A DNA stretch of 5,589 bases from an uncultured bacterium (GCA_905214855.1 CAJMNU010000105.1:1-5589), one strand, 5' to 3'; positions 1 to 5,589 are shown, numbered from the stretch's first letter. Numbers and translations: made by a program. Notes: generated from the letters alone by a model not told the origin.

Positions 1-5
1 TAAAA

Positions 6-14
6 GGAAAGGGG
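6..14 (+). promoter_or_regulatory. Ribosome binding site of the AAA+ ATPase gene
   Basis: A purine-rich stretch, GGAAAGGGG, ends 9 nt before the ATG at 24. It is an imperfect match to the AGGAGG consensus and weaker than the sites of the transporter genes downstream. It supports the ATG at 24 as the start, since the next in-frame methionine lies only near residue 94. The window begins with TAA, which could be the stop of an upstream gene, but nothing in view confirms this. Confidence 0.55.
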
Positions 15-23
15 ACTGAAAAG

Positions 24-1913
24 ATGGAATTAAACATTGTGTTGCCTAAAAAGAAACAGTATTATATTCAAAATCAAAATAGAAATGAAAAAATTGAACA
101 GTTACATGTTCATCCGGTAGAACCTAAATATGTGAAAAAGGATTTAAAATGGGCTAAAAAGTATCAGCCAGTCTATGAGCTTGGAATACGAAGAAAAGAA
201 CCACAGTATGTTCTTATATATGGTGGAAGCAGAGAGGAACGTCTGATCGCAGTTTCCTATCTTTCTGGTATGATCCTTTCTAAGAGATCCGATGTGGATA
301 ACGGGATGTTGGAGGATGATATGGATACAGAAAATGTATGCACAGAAAATGTATGTACGGAAGATCCATTACACATCCCTTTGATTAAAGAAAATGAGTT
401 GGAAAGTTTTTTGACTGGAAAAGATGATTCTATATTATTTGGAGGAGATTTTCTTTTAGGAGGTCAGGAAAATCAACAGAATATAAAACCATATTGGTCA
501 GAACATCATCGGGAAGCTGTCTGTGTGGAGATGGATCTGGATTTTTATTATGGAGAATCAATCCATGATATGATAGAAAATTTTCGGTTTTTTGATTCAA
601 ACTCACAGGTATATATTCTGTTGCAAAAGGGCAATAATTTTTTCTGGAATGATGAGAATGAGTTTCAAAAAGAGAACAGCAGATTAAGTGAAAGCGATAT
701 ACTCTATATCAATATGTTGAAATTGCACCTTCTGGCAGATGAGATCTGTCTGGAAAGCGGGAGATCTGAAGAATACGATAAGGTTGTTTTTGCATCGTTA
801 TTAAAAAAATATGGATTAAAAGCGAAAAAAAGATTTTCATATAAGAATGTTTTGCAGGCAGTCCGACAGACAAATTATCAATATGATAATACATATTTGA
901 ACCAGATCGTATGTTATTGTAAAGCAGAACGTGACAAAAAAGATCTCAAGGGAAATATAGTAGGAGAGGAAGATTTTGATTTTCTGAAACTATATGAGGA
1001 AGATAAGCAAAAAGTGGAATTCGGAAAAAAGAAAAGTGCCAGAAATCGTTTGAAAGATGAATTTATTGGTCTGGATAATGTCAGAGAACAGGTATTGCGT
1101 TTGGCAGATATGCTTAAATTCAACCAGTGTCGCAAAAAGATGGGGCTTTCAGGAGATTACCACAATACCCATGTTATGATCGGACCTCCAGGAACTGCAA
1201 AAACTTCGATCGCTCAGTTGATGGGGCAGATGATGGAAGAGGAGGGACTGCTCCCGCAGGCACGTTTCATCGCAGTCAATTGTGCAGAATTGAAAGTAGC
1301 TTATGTGGGTCAGACTGCCCCGAAAGTAAAAGCATTGTTTGAGGAGTATGACTGTATTTTGATCGATGAGGCATATTCTTTAATGGCAGATGGAGCGAAT
1401 TCCGATTCTTATTCAAATGAAGCAATGGCACAGCTTTTGGTGGAATTAGAGGAACATGCTTTAGATAAAATGGTGATTTTTGCCGGATATGGCGGAAAAT
1501 CTGTCCGTGCTGAGGACAATAAAATGCAGATATTTTTGAAAGCAAATCCCGGTATCAGAAGCAGGATCAATTCTACTTTCGTATTTCAACCATATTCTTC
1601 AGAGGAATTGTGGCAGATTTTCAAAAAACAGGCAGAACTTCTTCAATATGAGCCAGATCCGGATGCAAAAGAAATGGTAGTTTCTTATTTTGAAAAACGA
1701 AGAGAAGATGACAATTTTGGAAATGGAAGAGAGGCAAGAAGATTATTGGAACTTGCCACTTCTTATATGGCAGAGCGGATCATGAAAAAGGATACAACAG
1801 AAAAAGAAGATTTTGTCCATCTGAAGAGTGAAGATATCAGAAAAGCGATTCTGGAGATGAATGAAGCAAGTGAACAGCAACATGGCAGCGAGAAGAATAA
1901 AATCGGATTTTAA
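24..1913 (+). CDS. CbbX/SpoVK-type AAA+ ATPase with unrecognised N-terminal half
   Basis: A cytoplasmic ATP-driven remodeling protein of 629 residues; its substrate is unknown. The AAA+ module spans about residues 345-610. Visible elements are FIGLDNV (347-353), Walker A GPPGTAKT (387-394), the pore-loop-like YVGQTAPK (427-434), Walker B ILIDEA with D448/E449, a sensor-1 strand around VIFAGY (484-489), NPGIRSR (508-514) with candidate arginine fingers R512/R514, and sensor-2 GNGREARR (566-573). This order and the YVGQTAPK and NPGxRSR signatures are typical of the CbbX/SpoVK/EccA family, whose members act as hexamers that thread or remodel protein partners. Walker A has Ala392 where Gly is usual before the lysine. 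Residues 1-340 match nothing I recognise; they include a GGSREERL strand-turn (67-74) and VEMDLDF (168-174) that may be relics of a second P-loop fold. No membrane segment or signal peptide is seen. It could be SpoVK-like, EccA-like or a lineage-specific chaperone; the family call is firm, the role is not. Confidence 0.9.
   Translation: MELNIVLPKKKQYYIQNQNRNEKIEQLHVHPVEPKYVKKDLKWAKKYQPVYELGIRRKEPQYVLIYGGSREERLIAVSYLSGMILSKRSDVDNGMLEDDMDTENVCTENVCTEDPLHIPLIKENELESFLTGKDDSILFGGDFLLGGQENQQNIKPYWSEHHREAVCVEMDLDFYYGESIHDMIENFRFFDSNSQVYILLQKGNNFFWNDENEFQKENSRLSESDILYINMLKLHLLADEICLESGRSEEYDKVVFASLLKKYGLKAKKRFSYKNVLQAVRQTNYQYDNTYLNQIVCYCKAERDKKDLKGNIVGEEDFDFLKLYEEDKQKVEFGKKKSARNRLKDEFIGLDNVREQVLRLADMLKFNQCRKKMGLSGDYHNTHVMIGPPGTAKTSIAQLMGQMMEEEGLLPQARFIAVNCAELKVAYVGQTAPKVKALFEEYDCILIDEAYSLMADGANSDSYSNEAMAQLLVELEEHALDKMVIFAGYGGKSVRAEDNKMQIFLKANPGIRSRINSTFVFQPYSSEELWQIFKKQAELLQYEPDPDAKEMVVSYFEKRREDDNFGNGREARRLLELATSYMAERIMKKDTTEKEDFVHLKSEDIRKAILEMNEASEQQHGSEKNKIGF
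327..356 (+). repeat. In-frame 15-bp tandem duplication within the AAA+ gene
   Basis: ACAGAAAATGTATGC (327-341) is followed directly by the same 15 bases with a single final C-to-T change (342-356). In protein this gives TENVC twice in a row (residues 102-111) inside an acidic, probably disordered linker. It looks like a slippage product that keeps the frame. Confidence 0.85.
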
Positions 1914-2035
1914 TGGTATATGTCGAAAAAAAAGAAGAAGAGAAAGGGATTTGGAAATAAATGGGAAAATTGAGAAAATGATAACAAAAAGTAGCGAAAA
2001 ATGTAATAAAAAGTATGAAATGTGATAAAGTTTTC
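1914..2035 (+). other. Purine-rich non-coding gap with phased A-tracts upstream of the opp promoter
   Basis: No credible gene is seen here; the only ORF is a 15-codon one overlapping the preceding stop. The + strand is strongly purine-rich from 1925 to 1980. A5 tracts at 1986-1990, 1997-2001 and 2008-2012 are spaced exactly 11 bp apart, with A4 tracts before them (1966-1969, 1975-1978) and AAA at 2018-2020. A-tracts in helical phase are known to bend DNA, so the segment just upstream of the -35 element is probably intrinsically curved. No hairpin plus T-run is visible after the AAA+ gene. Confidence 0.6.
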
Positions 2036-2064
2036 TTGCTAGTCGCTCAGAAATATGCTATTCT
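2036..2064 (+). promoter_or_regulatory. Probable housekeeping-sigma promoter of the opp operon
   Basis: The -35 element TTGCTA (2036-2041) and the -10 element TATTCT (2059-2064) are separated by 17 bp. An extended -10 TG at 2056-2057 sits one base before the -10. Both hexamers match consensus at four of six positions, and the spacing is ideal. Transcription should start near 2071, giving a leader of about 120 nt before the OppB start codon. It is the best promoter-like sequence in the gap and lies in the expected place. Confidence 0.65.
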
Positions 2065-2097
2065 AATACAAGAATTACGCAGTGGAATTTATTTGTA

Positions 2098-2144
2098 TTT
2101 TGGCAGTAAAAATTTGGAAATTTGGTGTGGTTTCCCTGCTGAAA
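2098..2144 (+). promoter_or_regulatory. Candidate hairpin in the opp leader RNA
   Basis: In RNA, UUUUGGCAG (2098-2106) can pair with CUGCUGAAA (2136-2144) over nine positions, two of them G-U. Inside it, GGAAA (2116-2120) pairs with UUUCC (2131-2135). The two 3' arms are contiguous, so the helices could stack, leaving a 9-nt bulge on the 5' side and a 10-nt loop. No T-run follows, so it is not an intrinsic terminator. It could affect mRNA stability or bind a regulator, or be chance in AT-rich DNA. It matches no riboswitch class I can name. Confidence 0.35.
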
Positions 2145-2180
2145 AATAAGTAAAAAGTAGCTGCGAGATCACAGTACAGT

Positions 2181-2186
2181 AGGAGG
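2181..2186 (+). promoter_or_regulatory. Strong Shine-Dalgarno site of the OppB-type gene
   Basis: A perfect AGGAGG lies 6 nt before the ATG at 2193. It fixes the start of the long form of this permease and so shows that the N-terminal extension is translated rather than an artefact of choosing an upstream start. No comparable site stands at the point where a normal-length permease would begin (about 2670-2700). Confidence 0.85.
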
Positions 2187-2192
2187 AAAGAG

Positions 2193-3617
2193 ATGAAAAG
2201 CATGATTCTGGATGCCGTCAAAAAAATGTACAGACGGCCATTCTACAGGCTTTTGATGTTCATTTTGGGATTGCCAACATTTCTGGTGACCTTTGTGGTT
2301 TATCTGATGCACAATTCCGGAATCAACAAAAAGCAAAAGCAGGAAACGGCAAGACAGGAAGTGCTTGCTGCTCTGAAGGCAGATGGGACTTTGGAGCGCC
2401 TTCAGAAAGATACGGAACAGTATCTGAGAAATAAGAGAGCTTTTTTTGCCACCAAGGAAAGCGATAGCGAATTGATGAAACAGGTGGAAAAGAGTGTTCA
2501 AAAAGAGACAGAAGAAATGGTAAACAGAAAATTGCAGGAAAATGCAGAACTGCAAGATGTTTTAAAAAAGACTTCTTTTGTCAATGTATTTGACACATTA
2601 ATGGAAAATACTCTGTTTGTAGTATTTTCTGTCATTACATCATTCCCGTTTTATATTTTAACACTGATCTATGCAAATCCATATGGAAAGTATATCTTGG
2701 AACGACTTCTTATGATGATCTTCGTTGTATTTGGTGTTGTATTCCTTGTATTTACCATCCTTCATATGTCTCCGATGGATCCGGCAGTTAATATTCTGGG
2801 ACAGACAGCAACAGAAGAACAGATTATAGAGTTTAACCGCATGTATGGACTGGATAAGCCATATTTGGTACAGCTTGTAGAGGTATTTAAGAATATCCTT
2901 ACATTTGACCTTGGAAACTCTTATCAGGGTAATGAGGTAGTATTTGATGCTATTATGAGAAGATTCCCGATCACATTAGAGTTGACAATGGCATCTCTCA
3001 TCGTTGCAGTTGCTATCGCAATCCCAGCAGGTATTATATCAGCAGTAAAACAGTATTCTTCTTATGACTATGTTTTCATGCTTCTGGCACTTTTGGGTCT
3101 TTCTATCCCGAACTTCTGGCTGGGTCTGATCTTGATCTTGAACTGGTCTATTAATATGGAATGGCTGCCAGCAACCTACTCACCAGATAACTGGAAAACT
3201 TTGATCATGCCAGCGATTGTACTTGGAACTGCACTTGCAGCGAGCGTGGCACGTATGACCCGTTCTTCCATGTTGGAGGTTATCAATGCAGATTACATCG
3301 TCACAGCGAGAGCCAAAGGTCTTAGCAAGATGAAAGTGATCATGAAACATGCACTTGGTAATGCTATGATCCCGATCGTAACTGTAATCGGTCTGCAGTT
3401 TGGTGGTATGCTTGGTGGTTCTGCTGTAACAGAGAAGGTATTCAATGTCAATGGTATCGGAAGTTATATTGTAGACAAGCAGTTTGTTCCGGATATTCCG
3501 GTCGTGCTTGCCGGCGTTGTATACGTGGCGATCATCATCAGTATCGCAAACTTGTTTGTCGATATCCTGTATGCATTCTTAGATCCACGTATCAAATCTA
3601 AGATTAAGAGTTCATAG
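2193..3617 (+). CDS. oppB: Oligopeptide ABC transporter permease, OppB/DppB type, N-terminally extended
   Basis: One of the two channel-forming subunits of a peptide importer in the cell membrane. The canonical binding-protein-dependent permease spans about residues 163-474: YILERLLMM starts the first core helix, MDPA (195-198) follows it, the EAA-like cytoplasmic loop that docks the ATPase is TARAKGLSKMKVIMKHALGN (371-390), and the end carries the typical VFNVNGIGS (416-424) and LDPRIK (463-468). Six core helices are apparent. The protein is 474 residues, against about 300-340 usually. The extra part has a helix at about 18-39, a Lys/Glu/Gln-rich and probably helical stretch at about 43-128, and a second helix at about 140-161. 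An even number of extra helices keeps the core topology and would place the charged stretch outside the cell. Opp and Dpp subunits cannot be told apart from sequence alone, so peptide length preference is open; nickel import is less likely but not excluded. Confidence 0.93.
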   Translation: MKSMILDAVKKMYRRPFYRLLMFILGLPTFLVTFVVYLMHNSGINKKQKQETARQEVLAALKADGTLERLQKDTEQYLRNKRAFFATKESDSELMKQVEKSVQKETEEMVNRKLQENAELQDVLKKTSFVNVFDTLMENTLFVVFSVITSFPFYILTLIYANPYGKYILERLLMMIFVVFGVVFLVFTILHMSPMDPAVNILGQTATEEQIIEFNRMYGLDKPYLVQLVEVFKNILTFDLGNSYQGNEVVFDAIMRRFPITLELTMASLIVAVAIAIPAGIISAVKQYSSYDYVFMLLALLGLSIPNFWLGLILILNWSINMEWLPATYSPDNWKTLIMPAIVLGTALAASVARMTRSSMLEVINADYIVTARAKGLSKMKVIMKHALGNAMIPIVTVIGLQFGGMLGGSAVTEKVFNVNGIGSYIVDKQFVPDIPVVLAGVVYVAIIISIANLFVDILYAFLDPRIKSKIKSS

Positions 3618-3623
3618 AAGGAG
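3618..3623 (+). promoter_or_regulatory. Shine-Dalgarno site of the OppC-type gene
   Basis: AAGGAG directly follows the OppB stop codon and lies 5 nt before the ATG at 3629. It supports this ATG, and therefore the long N-terminal extension of the second permease. The tight 11-nt gap also supports co-transcription. Confidence 0.8.
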
Positions 3624-3628
3624 TCGGC

Positions 3629-5143
3629 ATGGAAAATCGAGAGAAAGAATATATAAAAAGAGAACAAAACAGAAAATTAAAAAAAGTACAGGAATTTAAG
3701 GCGACTGGTTTTGCAGCAGGCGCAACGGTGATCCTTACATTGATCCTGTTATTCAATTCCTATAATTTTAAGACAGGTGAGATCAATCAGTCCATGCTGC
3801 TTTTGGCAGGTGGATACTTCCTTACAGCTCTTGTACAGTTTGGCATCTGGTTCAAAATGAAGAAAGAGGTCTGTCAGGACAATAAGCTGAAAAAGGGAAC
3901 ACGCCTTTTGGGCTATGTGATGATCCTTTTCCTGCTCACCGGTAATATTTTTGCAGCGATTGCAGGTTTTCTGACGATCAAAGAAGAAAAAAATCTGGAA
4001 TATCAGCTTTCTATCTACTCTCTTCTGACAACACTTGGGGTTATGCTGGTATCCCTGATCAACTTGTTTAAGCCTTATGTATCCAATACATTTATGATAG
4101 GAATGATCCTGTTAGGTTTGGTAGCTTTGATCGATGTTGTCACCATGGTTTGGATTGGAAAGGGTGTAAAGGGAAAACAGGTTGATCCGAAATTAAAATG
4201 GGCGGCAGTTCTCCTTCTTTTGACAGCACCTACCGGAAATATTTTCGCATTGGTTTTGAGTCTGGTGCTGTTTACAAAAATCCGTCATAGAGATGACATG
4301 GCTACTGTAGAGTGGATCGAAGTGATCCGCCGTATCTTCCGTGATAATATGGCATCTTTAGGATTCTTTGTGGTTACATTCCTGTTGTCGATCTCTATCT
4401 GCAGTTATCTGACATTTGATTATTTTGTAGCAACAGAGAATGATTACAGTGCGATCTTACTGAGTCCATCTTTGGTATATCCATTTGGTACAGATAACTA
4501 TGGACGATGTGTATTTACAAGAATTGTATTTGGTGCGCGTATTTCTCTGGTAGTAGGTATGTTGTCTACCTTAGTTCCGATTATCATCGGTGGTATTTTA
4601 GGCGCAGTAGCAGGATTTTATGGAAACAAGATTGATAACAGCATCATGCGTGTGCTGGATATTTTGTACGCTGTTCCTGGTATCCTTTTGGCAATTGCAA
4701 TCGTAGCAGCATTTGGTACAAGTACATTTAACCTTATTATGGCATTGAGTTTGGGAAATGTACCTGTATATGCACGTACGGTCAGAGCAACTGTTCTGGG
4801 ACTTTCTAATAGTGAGTTTGTTGAGGCGGCGAGAGCCTGCGGAGCAAAAGATCATGTGATCATTTTAAAGCATATTCTTCCAAACTCTATGGCACCGATC
4901 ATTGTCCGTGCAACATTGAGCATTGGTGGCGCTGTGTTGTCTACAAGTAGTTTGAGCTATCTGGGATTGGGTGTAGAACCACATATTCCAGAGTGGGGCA
5001 ACATTTTGAAGATCGGAAGCAAGTATTTGGAGACAAATTCCTATCTGGCAATTTATCCAGGTCTTGCAATTATCGTTCTCGTGTTGGCATTTAACTATTT
5101 AGGCGATGGTCTGCGTGATGCGCTGGATCCTAAGCTGAAATAA
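3629..5143 (+). CDS. oppC: Oligopeptide ABC transporter permease, OppC/DppC type, with six-helix N-terminal extension
   Basis: The partner channel subunit of the peptide importer. The canonical part spans about residues 230-504: IRRIFRDNMASLG leads into the first core helix, then FGTDNYGRCVF (286-296) and GARISLVVG (302-310), the EAA loop EAARACGAKDHVIILKHILP (399-418) that contacts the ATPase, SYLGLGVEPHIPEWG (443-457), and the family ending NYLGDGLRDALDPKLK (489-504). The family position usually held by Asp in GRDVF is Cys294. The protein has 504 residues, against roughly 280-320 usually. The extra 230 begin with a strongly basic stretch (KREQNRKLKK, 10-19), followed by about six helices near 26-44, 55-75, 93-117, 126-147, 155-176 and 191-215. 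Two halves of this extension share TGNIFA (104-109 and 202-207), suggesting duplication of a three-helix unit. The extension matches no domain I can name; it could be a fused membrane partner or a regulatory or assembly module. Confidence 0.93.
   Translation: MENREKEYIKREQNRKLKKVQEFKATGFAAGATVILTLILLFNSYNFKTGEINQSMLLLAGGYFLTALVQFGIWFKMKKEVCQDNKLKKGTRLLGYVMILFLLTGNIFAAIAGFLTIKEEKNLEYQLSIYSLLTTLGVMLVSLINLFKPYVSNTFMIGMILLGLVALIDVVTMVWIGKGVKGKQVDPKLKWAAVLLLLTAPTGNIFALVLSLVLFTKIRHRDDMATVEWIEVIRRIFRDNMASLGFFVVTFLLSISICSYLTFDYFVATENDYSAILLSPSLVYPFGTDNYGRCVFTRIVFGARISLVVGMLSTLVPIIIGGILGAVAGFYGNKIDNSIMRVLDILYAVPGILLAIAIVAAFGTSTFNLIMALSLGNVPVYARTVRATVLGLSNSEFVEAARACGAKDHVIILKHILPNSMAPIIVRATLSIGGAVLSTSSLSYLGLGVEPHIPEWGNILKIGSKYLETNSYLAIYPGLAIIVLVLAFNYLGDGLRDALDPKLK
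3704..4273 (+). repeat. Possible duplicated three-helix unit in the OppC extension
   Basis: Residues about 26-117 and 124-215 have the same layout: three hydrophobic segments with a basic loop before the third. Shared landmarks occur in order: a Trp after the second helix (74/175), D-x-KLK in the basic loop (84-88/186-190), and TGNIFA inside the third helix (104-109/202-207). Offsets of 98-102 residues need only small gaps. The remaining identity is low, so an old duplication is inferred rather than shown. The DNA copies are diverged. Confidence 0.45.
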
Positions 5144-5145
5144 GT

Positions 5146-5150
5146 GGAGG
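5146..5150 (+). promoter_or_regulatory. Shine-Dalgarno site of the OppD-type gene
   Basis: GGAGG lies 5 nt before the ATG at 5156. It decides between that ATG and an in-frame GTG at 5144 abutting the OppC stop; the GTG overlaps the site and has none of its own, so ATG is preferred. Confidence 0.8.
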
Positions 5151-5155
5151 AAACG

Positions 5156-5589
5156 ATGGAAGACAATAAAGAAACTATTTTGCAGGTGAAAAACCTGCAT
5201 GTACATTATGTAACAGATGATGAAGAAGTAAAGGCTGTCAATGGAATAACCTTTGATCTGAAAAAAGGTGAAAGTCTTGGGCTTGTGGGAGAGACTGGAG
5301 CTGGAAAGACAACGACAGCTATGGCGATCATGCAGCTTATCCCAGATCCGCCGGGCATTATTACCGAAGGTGAGATTTATTTTAAAGGTCAGAATCTGAT
5401 CTTTAACACAGATAAGGAAAATCAGAAAATCCGAGGAAATGGAATTTCCATGATCTTTCAGGATCCAATGACTGCGCTGAATCCGATCATGACGATCGGA
5501 GATCAGTTGACAGAGGTTGTCATGAAACACCAGAAAATGGGAAAAGCAGAAGCTCAGAAGAGAGTAAAGGAGATGCTTGAGATCGTTGG
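5156..5589 (+). CDS. oppD: Oligopeptide ABC transporter ATP-binding protein, OppD/DppD type (3' part outside window)
   Basis: The ATPase that drives peptide import from the cytoplasmic face of the OppB/OppC channel. Only the first 144 codons are present; the frame stays open to the window edge. Visible elements are the starting strand ILQVKNLHVHYV (8-19), Walker A GETGAGKT (45-52), and the Q-loop in MIFQDPMTALNP (Q102). The dipeptide/oligopeptide branch is supported by FQDPMTALNP followed by a T-x-G-DQL-x-E pattern (113-120), which is typical of OppD/OppF/DppD/DppF. The LSGGQ signature, Walker B and the C-terminal region specific to this branch should lie downstream; family members are usually about 320-340 residues. 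Unlike the two permeases, its start is of normal length with no extension. It lies 12 nt after the OppC-type gene, in the usual B-C-D order, so a second ATPase (OppF type) is expected next. Confidence 0.92.
   Translation, partial: MEDNKETILQVKNLHVHYVTDDEEVKAVNGITFDLKKGESLGLVGETGAGKTTTAMAIMQLIPDPPGIITEGEIYFKGQNLIFNTDKENQKIRGNGISMIFQDPMTALNPIMTIGDQLTEVVMKHQKMGKAEAQKRVKEMLEIV

Noticed and set aside
1127..1342. 71-codon open frame on the plus strand inside the AAA+ gene
   Set aside because: It is out of frame across the conserved Walker A and pore-loop codons, which are clearly read in the main frame.
1913..1960. 15-codon ORF whose ATG overlaps the stop of the AAA+ gene
   Set aside because: The TAATG overlap could allow coupling, but the peptide is a short Lys/Glu-rich string arising from purine-rich non-coding DNA, with no sign of selection for coding.
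1966..1980. Possible CodY box
   Set aside because: It matches 11 of 15 positions of AATTTTCWGAAAATT, but in such A-rich DNA four mismatches are expected by chance, and it lies well upstream of the promoter. CodY control of opp genes is known in other Firmicutes, which is why I looked.
2071..2192. Riboswitch or T-box in the opp leader
   Set aside because: No T-box specifier/antiterminator pattern, no terminator tail and no core of a class I recognise; only the simple hairpin listed above is supported.
2169..2555. 128-codon open frame on the minus strand
   Set aside because: It lies opposite the OppB extension, begins within the gene on its complement and yields a Phe/Leu/His-rich translation typical of an antisense shadow; no ribosome site supports it.
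5144..5155. GTG at 5144 as an alternative OppD start
   Set aside because: It overlaps its own would-be Shine-Dalgarno region; the GGAGG at 5146-5150 is correctly placed for the ATG at 5156.
5099..5530. 143-codon open frame on the minus strand
   Set aside because: It lies opposite the end of the OppC gene and the well-supported OppD start; the translation shows no recognisable motif.
24..5589. Defence system or mobile element linking the AAA+ ATPase and its neighbours
   Set aside because: No nuclease, transposase, integrase, terminal repeats or other defence partner is present, and the neighbours are a standard nutrient transporter behind their own promoter.

Overview
The window reads as an AT-rich Clostridia chromosome, most likely a gut Lachnospiraceae relative. 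This is inferred from strong AGGAGG-type ribosome sites, the A/T-rich coding style and the protein families; no marker gene fixes the taxon. All real genes are on the + strand: one complete AAA+ ATPase gene, then the first three genes of an oligopeptide ABC transporter operon (two permeases and the start of an ATPase subunit), which runs off the right edge.

Region by region: 24-1913 encodes a 629-residue ATPase. Its C-terminal half is a CbbX/SpoVK/EccA-type AAA+ module, and its N-terminal half is unrecognised and may hold a decayed P-loop fold. The gap 1914-2192 shows no credible gene or terminator. It is a control region: three A5 tracts at exact 11-bp spacing, then an extended -10 promoter (2036-2064), a leader of about 120 nt with a foldable hairpin (2098-2144), and a strong Shine-Dalgarno site. 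From 2193, the OppB-, OppC- and OppD-type genes follow with gaps of 11 and 12 nt, so they are very probably co-transcribed.

The Opp genes should form one importer: OppB and OppC make the membrane channel, OppD (with a partner ATPase expected downstream) powers it, and a lipoprotein that captures peptide is expected outside the window. Both permeases are far longer than the usual roughly 300-340 residues because of N-terminal membrane extensions. OppB gains two helices flanking a charged, probably extracytoplasmic helical segment. OppC gains about six helices that look like a duplicated three-helix unit. This paired elaboration of a standard transporter is the most notable feature here. The AAA+ gene has no evident functional tie to the transporter beyond being upstream on the same strand. 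I found no RNA gene, CRISPR array, insertion sequence or defence system.
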